A stretch of 64,000 nucleotides of DNA from positions 62,001 through 126,000 of the forward strand of contig JADHYV010000036.1 in assembly GCA_027604705.1 (NCBI GenBank), given 5' to 3'. Positions 42,013-51,894 of the stretch are shown piece by piece. This stretch comes from Allomyces arbusculus. Taxonomy: Eukaryota > Blastocladiomycota > Blastocladiomycetes > Blastocladiales > Blastocladiaceae. The position numbers and the translations under genes are program-made. How positions within the stretch are numbered: the first letter of the stretch is position 1; each line of letters begins with the position of its first letter. The notes under the pieces were generated by a model. It did not search any database and was not told the DNA's origin. It saw only the letters and a list, made by a program, of their open reading frames with translations.

Positions 42013-43540
42013 CTACGACGTGTTTTCCGCGGCCGAGCGCGCCACGAGCGACTCGAACAGAAACTCGTCAAGGATCGCGTCGCCGTCCAGTACGGCCTGC
42101 GCATTTGTTGTTGAGTAACCCGTCGCGTGGTCTTTCACCATCTGGTACGGGTGCAACACGTAGGATCGAATCTGCGACCCGAACGCGTTCTTGGCGGTCT
42201 TGGCGTACTGGTCGGTCTTTTCCTTGTCCCTGAACAGCGGCACTCAACCGTCAGAGAGCAGAACAGGCGGGAGTTTCGCAAGATAACAAACATACCGCTG
42301 TTGTTTCTGAAGCTGCATGAGCTTGTACTGGAGCAATCGCAGCGCGGTCGCCTTATTGCGGTGCTGCGACCGGTCGTGTTGCGACTATTTACATTTCACG
42401 CCAATGCCGAGTCAGTTTTCGATTCATTGTGGCAACACATTACCCGACGCAATCGGACATACCTGCGCGACGAGGCCCGTCGGCTTGTGCACCAACCGCA
42501 CCGCCGACTCGGTCTTGTTGACGTGCTGCCCGCCCTTGCCGCTCGCGCGAAACACTAGCCAGCTGAACGTGAGTCCCTCCGTCCTCTCATCTTCAAGAAC
42601 CAAGTAATACGCACCCTGCACCTCGACATCCCCCATATCCACCTTCACCTCCTCCACCTCCGCCCCACCGACCGGCTCCACCGCGACCGCCGCAAACGAC
42701 GTGTGCCGCGCATGTTTCGCATCAAACGGGCTTAACCTCACCAGTCGGTGCACGCCCGACTCGTGCTTGTACGCGCCGTACGGGAACCGAGCAATCCAAC
42801 TGGTCCCACCATGGCCCGGGGCGAGTTCGAGCACAGACGTGCGGTCCGATTGGTCGAGGATCGTCGCGGCGAGCCCGTGGAGGTGAGCGTGGTGCTCGTA
42901 CATGGAGGCGAGCATGTGCGCCCAGTCGGCCGAGTCGGCGCCGCCGGCGCCGGCAGTGATGGTGACGAGGCATGAAGAAGGGGAGGTGGGGTCGGTCCTA
43001 GGGTGGGGTCGAGAAGAGAGCGGCGTAAGTGATGGACGAACGGGACGAGTGGAGAGGCGAGAAGCACGGGTGGAGAAGAACGAGAGTGGGGCTACGGGGG
43101 CGCGGAATCAAATGGCCGTACATGGTGTGCGCAACGACCGCGTCTTCGATCTGTGCCGTGGTCGCGAGAATGTCGTCGACGAGGTCGGACTCGGCAATGC
43201 CGCCCGTCGGGTCGTCGTGTGCGAGACCTGGTGTAACGATCAGACCGATGTGAGGACAATGAGCCGGTCAGCGTTATTCGTGATCGTTACTTGACGTACC
43301 GTACAGCTCCTCGAGGTCGCGCACGGTCGTATCGAACTCGCGAAACCGATCCAGACGTGCTAGTCGCTGGCCTTCGAGCTTGCTCACCAGAGCAGCGTCG
43401 TGGATCATCATGGCTGGATTGGCGTGTCGCGCGTCGGAGCTTGCCCTCGTCGAGGATGCGACTGCGCTCTCCACACGGTACACTTGGGCCAGCTGCGCGA
43501 GCCGGTGCGCGAGGTGTCGGAGCGCTAGTCGTGCCGACAT
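42013..43540 (-). CDS. Mitochondrial class I peptide chain release factor of RF2 type
   Basis: Exons in transcription order: 43540-43300, 43227-43122, 42997-42463, 42384-42296, 42229-42013; 395 residues. The first 30 residues ([21 protein letters not shown]) are Arg/Leu-rich without acids, typical of a mitochondrial presequence. After splicing, [18 protein letters not shown] corresponds to the bacterial [38 protein letters not shown] carries the tripeptide Ser-Pro-Phe (about residue 205, bases 42724-42732) that in RF2 reads UAA and UGA; RF1 would have Pro-x-Thr. [16 protein letters not shown] contains the GGQ that triggers peptidyl-tRNA hydrolysis (about residue 271). The end follows RF2: [32 protein letters not shown]. 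The tripeptide implies UGA is used as a stop in this organism's mitochondria. Confidence 0.93.
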
Positions 43541-43921
43541 TTGGACGTGACGTGATCGTTTCGGATGGGTACAACGACGCTAGACTTGACACCTCGACTT
43601 GAGCTTTGAAGAAAATTGATTCAAACGTGATCGTGGGCGGAAGTTGAACTCACATTTGGCGCGAAGGTGAGATTGCAGCAAGTCGACCGCTAGGAGCACA
43701 TCGATATCAGGTTGATCACCACAACAGTGCGAAACAGAGACGGGCCAGTGTACTTCACAGACGTGTCTGGATATTGGCCGATCAGCAGCAAGCCAAAACA
43801 GGTTGACCAAGATCCAGAGATCAAGTTGTCACCAAAACGTATCTTGTTCGTCCTCGCGCGCGCACGGCTGCGCAGATCAAGTTATACACAAACAACCCGT
43901 TCCCTTGGCCCCCAATGGAAT
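43541..43921. other. Intergenic between release factor and glutathione peroxidase genes
   Basis: About 380 bases; promoter of the release factor gene and 3' end of the peroxidase gene. Nothing else seen. Confidence 0.45.
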
Positions 43922-44750
43922 TTACAGCAGGGCGACAATGTCCTTTTCAATGTCCTCGGGCTTAGTGAGCGACGAGTAGCGGTGCACGACGTGTCCCTCC
44001 TTGTTGATGAGGAACTTCTCAAAGTTCCACCTATAGACCAGCGATCAGTGGGTCAGTGCGGATCGAAACGGGAATAGGAACAGGCGCGGGGATGCGTCAC
44101 GTACTTGATGCGCGTGAGGCCGAGCAGACCCGACTTCTGGCTCTTGAGCCAGTGGTAGACGGGGTGCTCCTGGTCACCGTTGACGTCGGTCTTGGCCATG
44201 ATCGGGAACGTGACACCGTAGTTCAGGCTAGTTGTTGAGGGGCGCGCTGGTCAGATCCTGAGAAAGATAAAAGCGACGACGGCGGCAGAGCAAAAGTACC
44301 GGCAGAAGCTCGTGATCTCCTCCTCGGTGCCAGGCTCCTGCGAGCCAAACTGGTTCGATGGGAAGCCGAGGATCACGAGACCCTGGTCCTTGTGCGTCTG
44401 GTAGAGCTTCTCGAGGCCTGATCGAGTTGGTGGTCGGTGGTCAGCGACGATGCGATGCGGTCGACGAGTGGCAAAGCATGCGACGCACCATCGTACTGGG
44501 GCGTGAACCCGCATTTGCTGGCCACGTTGACGATCAGCACGACCTTGCCCTTGAGCTGCTCAAACGCAAACTCGTTCTTCTTGGCATCGAGCGACGAGAG
44601 GGAGTAGAAGTCTGGTGCATGCATGCGGTGGGTCGCGGGTCAGCCATGATCGCGTGCAGCAAGCCGTGGTGGACATGTGCTGGGGCGTGTCGCGGTGCTG
44701 TTGCGGTCGGTTGCAGCGTCATGGTGCTGGTGCGGATGCATACCGGTCAT
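43922..44750 (-). CDS. Glutathione peroxidase (thioredoxin-dependent type)
   Basis: Exons in transcription order: 44750-44744, 44611-44489, 44417-44300, 44227-44105, 44030-43922; 159 residues. The first exon is only seven bases (ATGACCG) and yields [19 protein letters not shown], the expected fungal/plant GPx start. It lies 63 bases after a TATA box. A start at 44624 (MHAPDFYS) without that exon is the alternative. The active site is [12 protein letters not shown] (peroxidatic Cys), with the [13 protein letters not shown] Gln motif, [12 protein letters not shown] and the WNFEKFLI Trp-Asn pair rebuilt across the last intron. Cys replaces selenocysteine and there is no dimerisation loop, so it resembles yeast Gpx2/Hyr1 that reduces hydroperoxides with thioredoxin. 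Confidence 0.94.
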
Positions 44751-45459
44751 GGTGCAGGTGGTGGTGGGGCTGGGTCGGTGAGCGTGGTCGGGGGAGACGG
44801 GGCGCGTCGGTGCTTTTATACAGGGGTGCCCCAGGTTTCATTCAGTTCAGGGCGGAGGGTTTCAGGCGCGATCCAGTGTGTCGCGCGTTTGGCACGGCGG
44901 GGGCACCTCAGCAACGTTTTGGTCGGCACTCAGCGGCGTCGCGTTCGGAAGCGAGGGGATCGCGCGCACAGGATCGCGCGAAACCAAGCGTAAACCGCGC
45001 ACCGGCCTCGGGATGCTGACAGATGCCGCCGGTCGGTTGCCTCGCAGCGTCTCGCGCCGCCGCCCCGTGGCAAAGCGCGGTCAGCCGTTCATCACGCTGT
45101 CCACGCTGTGGCGCCCGGACGCGCGGTCACCTGACGGGTCGACTGGAGATGACATCAGCCACCCGGGTCGCGCTCGGACTGCGATCCAGGCGCCAGAGCG
45201 ACACACCGAACCACGCGAAATCGCTCCCATCCCCCGGCCCTGAATCCCGCCCAGCACCAGAAATTCCGGGCCGACGGTCCGAACGAACGCGCGCACGCGA
45301 GCGAGCCGCCGGCCGAGAACAGCGTCAGCACCGCCCCACCATCGACCCCGCCGCGCCGACGCGGTCCCTGCTGCCGCTGCTGCTCTCTCTCTGCCGCGAC
45401 CCACCGCCGCCGTCTCCTCGACCTGCTGCACCACGCGCACCACCACCAGTCCAACTACG
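44751..45459. other. Divergent promoter region between GPx and acyl-CoA synthetase 1
   Basis: About 700 bases carrying both promoters. The GPx TATA box is at the left edge; the right part is C-rich leader. Confidence 0.5.
44813..44820 (-). promoter_or_regulatory. TATA box of the glutathione peroxidase gene
   Basis: TATAAAAG on the minus strand, 63 bases before ATG 44750. The spacing predicts a leader of about 35 bases and supports the use of that ATG and the seven-base first exon. Confidence 0.6.
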
Positions 45460-47914
45460 ATGCCGTCGCTCGACCAGAACCGACTCGATCGGTCCAAGGC
45501 GCCCGGGTTCGTGCCCAAGGACATTGACCTGCGCCGGCAAGCGATCGCCGTCCCCGGGTCGGTGCAGCCCGGGTCGACGCCCATCTACCGGAACGCGTTG
45601 CTCACCGAGTCGCTGTCCGAGTGCTCGCCCGTCACCAAGGCCAAGACGCTCTACGACAACTTCTTCCATTCGGCGCGCGCCGCGCCCAACGCGCCGTGCC
45701 TCGGCCACCGCCCGCTCATCAAGGACACGCCCGTCAAGGAATGGGCGCCCTACACCTGGCAGACCTATGCTGAGGTCGCCGATCGCATGACGCACTTCGG
45801 GTCCGGGCTGCTGCGCGTCTACGACCAGTACATTGTGCAGCCCATGCGCGAGCACGGCGTGGCCAAAAAGGACTTGCCGGACCTGCACAAGTGGAACGTC
45901 GGGATTTACTCGATCAACCGGCCCGAGTGGGTGATTACCGAGGGCGCCTGCAACTGCTACTCGCTCGTGTCGGTCGCGCTTTACGACACGCTTGGGCCGG
46001 ACGTGCTCGAGTTTATTGTGAACCACGCCGAACTGCCTGTCGTCGTCACGTCGGCCGATAAGATCATGAACCTGATTCGCGTCCGTGAAAAGTGCCCCGG
46101 GCTCAAGGTCATTGTCTCGATGGACCCGCTTGACTCGACGGCAGCGACCTACTTGAAGCTGTGGGCGTCCGACAAGAACTTGGCGCTGCTCTCGTTTGCC
46201 GAGGTCGAGGATCTCGGCAAGACGGCGCCGCTCAAGCACTTCCCGCCGGCGCCGACCGACTTGGCTACGATTAACTACACGTCGGGTATGTTCTCTGTGT
46301 CGCTCTGACATGAATTTAGAGGATTTGTGGAGCTGGTTTTGGTGAAATGGAGCCAATTGAGCCGTGAAACTGATTTCACGCGTCACTTTGCGATCTGAAT
46401 CGATAGGCACGACGGGCAACCCCAAGGGCGCGATGCTCACGCACGGCAACCTCGCGAGCCAGAACAACTTGGCCTACTACGACCGCGATCTGACGAATGA
46501 CGGTACTTCACTCTTTTTCCCTCCACCTCGTTCTGTTCCTGCCCGTTCAGAGCTGACTGCCTCCCTCCTCCCCCAATCCAGACCTGCACCTGTCCTACCT
46601 GCCGCTCTCGCACATCTACGAGCGGTCCGTGACGATGCAAGCGCTCGGCGGCGGCGCCCGCGTCGCCTTCTACCGCGGCGACGTGCTTCTTCTCGTCGAG
46701 GACATTGCCACCGTCCAGCCCACGATCTTCGTCTCGGTCCCGCGCCTGTTCAACCGCATCTACGCCAAGGTGCGCGCGCAAACGCTCGATGCCCCCGGCA
46801 TTCGCGGCGCGCTCTTCCGCAAGGCGTACGCGGCCAAGATTGAGCGGCTCGAGTCGGGTGGCGGGTACGAGCACGCGTTCTGGGACCGGATCCTGTTCAA
46901 CAAGGTCAAGCAGGCGCTCGGTGGGAAAGTGAAGTTGATGATTTCCGGATCGGCGCCGATTCAGCGGGACGTGTTGCAGTTTTTCCGCGTCATGTTTGTC
47001 TGTGAGGTGCTCGAGGGGTACGGCCAGGTACGCATTTCGGGTATTCTGGTGGTGACGGGGGATGGCGCGCGTGCGCAAGGAAGCGGGACTGACGCGATGG
47101 GGTCGTCTAGACGGAGAACGGCGCCGGTGCGACCTGCCAGCTGCCCGGCGAATACACGGCGGGCCACGTGGGCGCGCCGTTCCCGAACTGCGAGATTAAG
47201 CTGGTCGATATCCCGGACATGAACTACCGGTCGACCGATACGCCGCACGCGCGCGGCGAAATCTGCATTCGCGGGCCGAACGTGTTTGTCGGGTACTGGA
47301 AGGACGTCGAGAAGACGAAGGAGACGATCGACGAGGACGGTTGGCTGCATACGGGCGATGTCGGCAAGATTGACCATCGCGGGTGCCTGTCGATCATTGA
47401 TCGCAAGAAGGCGCTGCTGAAACTGTCGCAGGGCGAGTACGTGGCTCCCGAGAAGCTGGAGAACGTCTATGCGCTGTGCCCGATCGTGCAAATGATTTTC
47501 GTGCATGGCGATTCGTTGCAGTCCGAGTTGGTCGCGATGGTCGTGCCGGAACCCGAGGCATTCCTCGCGTTTGTCAAGACCGAGCTCGGGTTCAGCAAGG
47601 CGACCGCCGACGATATCCCGAAGCTGTGCAAGGACCCGAAGGTCGTCGATGCCGTCTTGCACGAGCTGACGGTGATTGGCAAGGAGAAGAAGCTGCGCGG
47701 ATTCGAGTTTGTCAAGGCGATTCACTTGGAGCCCAATGTCTGGACCGTCGAGTCGGGCTTCCTCACGCCCTCGTTCAAGCTCAAGCGGCAGCCGGCGGTC
47801 GAGCATTACCGCGCCGTGATTGACGGCATGTACGCCAAGCTGGCCGCGGACCAGAAGGCGGGTAAGAACGGCGCGCGCGCGCCGATCGAGTCGCTCGAGA
47901 AGGCCAAGCTGTAA
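45460..47914 (+). CDS. Long-chain acyl-CoA synthetase 1, PTS1 (AKL) at C terminus
   Basis: Exons 45460-46285, 46407-46502, 46582-47027, 47111-47914; 723 residues. It activates long-chain fatty acids to acyl-CoA with ATP. The AMP-binding signature YTSGTTGNPKGAM is assembled across intron 1. Further motifs are SYLPLSHIYER, SGSAPIQRDV, EGYGQTENGA across intron 3, and the FACS signature GYWKDVEKTKETIDEDGWLHTGD followed by DRKKALLKLSQGEYVAPEKLE. The C terminus KAKL fits the peroxisomal targeting signal [SAC][KRH][LM], and there is no N-terminal membrane anchor, so peroxisomal beta-oxidation of fatty acids is the likely role, as for Faa2. Two more copies lie at 58774 and 61575 on the other strand. 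Confidence 0.95.
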
Positions 47915-48308
47915 AGAGTCAGTGAGGTCGACTGCGGTCGCGTGCGCGTTCTCCACACGATAGGGGGCTGTTGGTGCGGGTTGGACCGACCCGTGGGCCC
48001 CCCTTGGGGACGCGACGCGATTTGTGGGCGGTTTTTTTGTGGGTGGTGCTCTCCGCGCCGTTTTTGTTGGTCTTGATTTCGATCCGAGTCAGTTTTTTTT
48101 AGCCGGTTACGTTCCCAATACAGCGAGTTGTTAGTCTGTTGCTTGCTTCTTTGTCACTCGACGCGGCGGCCAAATGTAGAGCAAACGGGTCCTGTTCGCA
48201 TCTTTCATCTATCTTTGATTCCAGCTCCAGTTGCGAAATCACTCGAGCATCATTATGCACGCGCGAGCAGCAAACGGCTAGCAACCACGGCCGCTGACGG
48301 ACAGATCG
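47915..48308. other. Intergenic, tail to tail between acyl-CoA synthetase 1 and mpaB-like genes
   Basis: About 390 bases with several T-rich runs (for example near 48030 and 48090) as expected for 3' end signals. No gene seen. Confidence 0.45.
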
Positions 48309-50134
48309 TCAACCTCGCCAAACCGTCGCAACACCAACAGCTACCACGCCCACCACCACGGCCACCCCGATCGCTACGACCGCGCCGACCCCATTCTCCT
48401 TCTCCACGGGCTTCCCTGTCCCCGCCGGCGCAAACGGGCACATGGCGGCATCCCTCTCCGCTTCACCGCCATCCGCAGTATGAAACGCAAACTCCGTCCC
48501 CTTGGCGCTCGCCGGCCGGAACACCAACTCCTCCATCGCGCGCATATGCAAGTGCATCAACCCCCTCCGGATCATCGGCCTGAGGACCGGCACGTACCGC
48601 CACACCGCGACCAGCGGGCGGAATACCCATTTCACCGTGCGCCATGCAGCAGCCACGTCCGCGCCCGAGGTGGCGGGTACACCCAAGTCGGTCGTCGCGC
48701 GATCACCGAGCAACAACCGCGCAACGGTGCGGCTCGTGCGGTTCGGCAGGTAGGTTGGCGGGACATACCGGATCCCATTGAGCAGTGCCGCCGCGAGTGC
48801 GTGCGCGGTCGGGTTCGGGTGGTACAGGTGGTATCCCGTCGCGTCCATCACGCGGAGCAGGTGTGAGTAGGTCCCCGGGGGCTCGTCGGTGACCGGTGGT
48901 AAGAGCGCGCCGGCACCGGGGTGACCAGCAGCGCGTGCGTGGGCCGCGATTTCGGCGGCGGCCGAGGCAGGGATGTACGGGTTGACGTCGTCGCGGATCC
49001 CGGACAGGTATTGGATGTAGGCCCAGGCGTGGACATATCCGTCGACCCCCCGCGCCAGGTCTGGCGGGTTCGTTCCCGGAGAGGTGATTCCGGTAATGAA
49101 CCCGAGTCGCTCGAGGCCCATGAGCACGATCGCGACGAAACTGAGGCCGGTAAAGGCCATATCTTCTTGGTTGACGGGCACGCCATGCAGCGCGACCGAG
49201 TAGGAGGTGCCGGTCTTGGCCTTGGCCTTGGCGAGGACGCGGCGGCGAACTGGAACATTCGCGTTAATAACGTGAGCACACGCCTTCTCCACCCAGAATA
49301 AACATGTGAAAACGTACCCAGCGCATGCAAGAACCGCACATTCACAACACTTGCCCACCCCTCGCCGCCCGGCCGCAGCGCGCCGGTACTCCACATAGCC
49401 AAGTTGATCATATGTCCCGTCTCGACGATCCGGCGCGCGACCACGCGGTCATCCCCCTTCCCATGGCCCGTCAGGTACGCCGTCGCGTCCAAGACGGCGC
49501 CAATCGACTCGGCCGTGTACACGGTCAACAGCGACCCCATGGCTAGAATCCACGCCATGGCCGTCGCGTGCTGGTAGTAGAAATCCTGGCCGTCCTTGAC
49601 GCGCGCCCAGTCGACCCAGGTGGGGATCATCGTGATTTGCGCCCACATAGCGCGGATGGCCGTCTGGTGGTGTGGGGCGAGTTGAGAGTATGGACTGGTC
49701 GTGTCGTGCGCGTTGAGTGCCGTGGCAGCGTCGCGCAGGGCTGAGACGAGGTCGTGCATCGGCACGGATGCGGTGGCGCGCGCCGCGAGTAACCCATCGA
49801 GCGCGTCGTCGGCGAGCGGGTCGCCGACGGTCCGCAGCGCCTCGAGGTCCTCGATGCGCGGGTGCATCGCGGTCCACGCGACAGTGCGGTCCATGGTTCC
49901 GGCAAACACTTGCTCGCCGATCGCGGGCGAGACGAGCCGGCGCGGCGGGTGCAGTGAAGCGTCTTCGGTGTTGTCATGCTGACGGGGGCAGTCGGCAGCA
50001 GCTGGCTCGGCGCATGTGGTTGAGAGAACGCTGTCGCGGCCGTCGCCGTTGGCCGCGACGGGGGCCCGCGGTTCGGCGGTGCCGCGCGGGTGGACGTCAC
50101 CGTCCGTGTTAGCGTGCGTGCTGTGCACGGTCAT
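48309..50134 (-). CDS. MpaB/rubber-oxygenase (DUF2236) family membrane protein
   Basis: Exons in transcription order: 50134-49318 and 49249-48309; 68-base intron (GTACGT...TTCCAG); 585 residues. The N-terminal 100 residues are low complexity, and MDRTVAWTAMHPRIEDL at about residue 81 may be an alternative start. The family core follows: YYQHATAMAWILAMGSLLTVYTAESIGAVLDATAYL, RRIVETGHMINLAMW, VRFLHALVRRR, then VALHGVPVNQEDMAFTGLSF, the best conserved stretch of ER-bound oxygenase mpaB and bacterial latex-clearing proteins, which bind haem. A C-terminal hydrophobic segment (VGAVVAIGVAVVVGVVAVGVATVW) probably anchors the protein. MpaB cleaves the farnesyl side chain in mycophenolic acid synthesis, but no secondary-metabolite cluster is nearby, so the substrate is unknown. 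Confidence 0.82.
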
Positions 50135-50475
50135 CGTGCAAGAAGTCGTGGTGAAGGGCGGGGGTCGGAGTGTGTTGGCGCAGCAGCGCGCGCGAGCTGT
50201 GCAAAAGAACGGGCGTCAGCCGGGACGGTGACAGGGACGGGCCTTCATCGTGATGCGGCTCTGAGGGCAACGCCAACGAACAAGGCGGATCGGGGGACGG
50301 ACGTACCAGCCACGCGTCGCCACACCGCGCCACACACGCCTTCGCCACATCACTCGACCCACGCCTTCCGCCGCTCCACCATGTCGGCAGCTGTTGGCGG
50401 CGCCGACAAGCTCTCTCCACCCTCCACGCTCACGACGAGTGTTTACCCAACTCGGTGCACCCGCTCGCGCGCACC
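50135..50475. other. Divergent promoter region between mpaB-like and ZIP genes
   Basis: About 340 bases; no gene seen. Upstream ATGs at 50381 and elsewhere are out of frame with the ZIP gene. Confidence 0.4.
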
Positions 50476-51765
50476 ATGCTGTCTCCACCGTCGCGGTCTG
50501 CGCACCCGGCCGCCCCGTGCCGGAGCCGCCACCATCTTACCAAGCTTGCCGCTTCTGCCACGCTCGTCGCCCCAGTTCTTCTATCGCTATTGCCGTCGGC
50601 GCTCGCACACGGCGGCCATGCTCTCGAATTACCGACTGCCGTGAAGGAACTGCTCTCCGATGCGCACGCCACGCCCGTCCTCGCCGCATGCACGGCCATT
50701 CTTGCGCTCGGGCCCTTGGTCATGGTGACCGTGCTCCCACGCAACATGCCGCCCGCCCTGGAACGCGTGCTCATTTCGTTTGCGCTCGGGACGTTGCTTG
50801 GTGACGTGTTTTTGCATTTGGTTCCAGATGTGCTTGGTGGGGGTGTGCACGACCATGGGGCGCACGGCCACCATGGCCATGACAGCCACGAGCAACATGG
50901 CCATGATCATCACGATCACGCGCACGCACACGAGCATGGTGGTCACTCGCACGGCAGTAGCGCTGCTCTCAAACTCGTGGCGGGTTTCCTCGCGTTCTAC
51001 CTTGTCGAGCGCATCATGGGCGTGCTCATGGCCGCCTCGTCATCGTCGGGCCACGGCCATTCGCACCCGCACGACCACAAGCGCGACCTCGACCACAAGC
51101 ACGACCACGGCCACGACCACGACCACAAACACGCCGGCGAATCCACGTCCACGGCTACCGCCAGTCCATCCAAGCCGCGCCGCCGCCGTCGCGGCGCGAG
51201 CCGGAACAAGCGGTCCCTTTCTCGCGCACCGGCTCCCACCCCCGCGCGCCGCACCGCCTCCCCCGCAGCCTACCTGCACGTGGTCGCGTCGTCCGTGCAC
51301 ACTTTCTCGGACGGTCTCCTGCTCGCCCTCTCGTTCGCGCACTCGGCGGCCACGGGCCTGTCAACGTTCCTTGCGCTCGCACTGCACGAAGTCCCGCACC
51401 GGCTCGCCGACTGGACCCTGCTGCAGTCGATGGGCATGGACCGCAGTGCGGCGTTGCGTGCGCAGGTGATCGTCTCGGCGGCCGCGTCCGCGGGCGTGGC
51501 TGCAGGGAAGTGGTTGATTCCTGCCGGCGCGGTGGACAGTGTGATGCCGGTGCTCGCGGGTGGGTTGGTATATGTCGCGACGGTCGGGGTCGTGCCGGAG
51601 TTGGTTGGGCACCATCATCACCATGGGGAGGGCCACGGTCATGGCCTTGGGCACCAGCATGCGCACGACGAGCACAAGCCGTCGGTCGTGAAGCAGGTCG
51701 TGCAATTGGTGGTTGAGATGGGCGCGGTCGTTGCGGGCGTCGCGCTCATGCACCAATTTGCGTAG
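50476..51765 (+). CDS. ZIP zinc transporter of the KE4/SLC39A7 type
   Basis: Single exon, 429 residues. The N terminus has a signal peptide (TLVAPVLLSLLPSALAHGGHA). His-rich loops, the usual zinc-sensing regions, occur at about residues 115-160 and 190-220 (HGHDHHDHAHAHEHGGHSH and DHKHDHGHDHDHKH) and again before the last membrane span. The metal-transport helices are recognisable as VHTFSDGLLLALSF (HNxxDG type in helix 4) and LALALHEVPHRLADW (HExPH in helix 5). In LIV-1 subfamily members helix 5 reads HExPHE; here the last Glu is Arg. The type suggests export of zinc from ER or Golgi to the cytosol. Confidence 0.92.
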   Translation: MLSPPSRSAHPAAPCRSRHHLTKLAASATLVAPVLLSLLPSALAHGGHALELPTAVKELLSDAHATPVLAACTAILALGPLVMVTVLPRNMPPALERVLISFALGTLLGDVFLHLVPDVLGGGVHDHGAHGHHGHDSHEQHGHDHHDHAHAHEHGGHSHGSSAALKLVAGFLAFYLVERIMGVLMAASSSSGHGHSHPHDHKRDLDHKHDHGHDHDHKHAGESTSTATASPSKPRRRRRGASRNKRSLSRAPAPTPARRTASPAAYLHVVASSVHTFSDGLLLALSFAHSAATGLSTFLALALHEVPHRLADWTLLQSMGMDRSAALRAQVIVSAAASAGVAAGKWLIPAGAVDSVMPVLAGGLVYVATVGVVPELVGHHHHHGEGHGHGLGHQHAHDEHKPSVVKQVVQLVVEMGAVVAGVALMHQFA

Positions 51766-51894
51766 ACGGAGAGGTGTCCGGAATGTAATTTCCCGTGTGC
51801 AACAGCGTCTTTTTCTTGTTTTGCTACCGGCTCCAATAGAAACCAAACTACATTCGGCCGTTGGTAGATACACTACCCTCCACAATCACAACCC

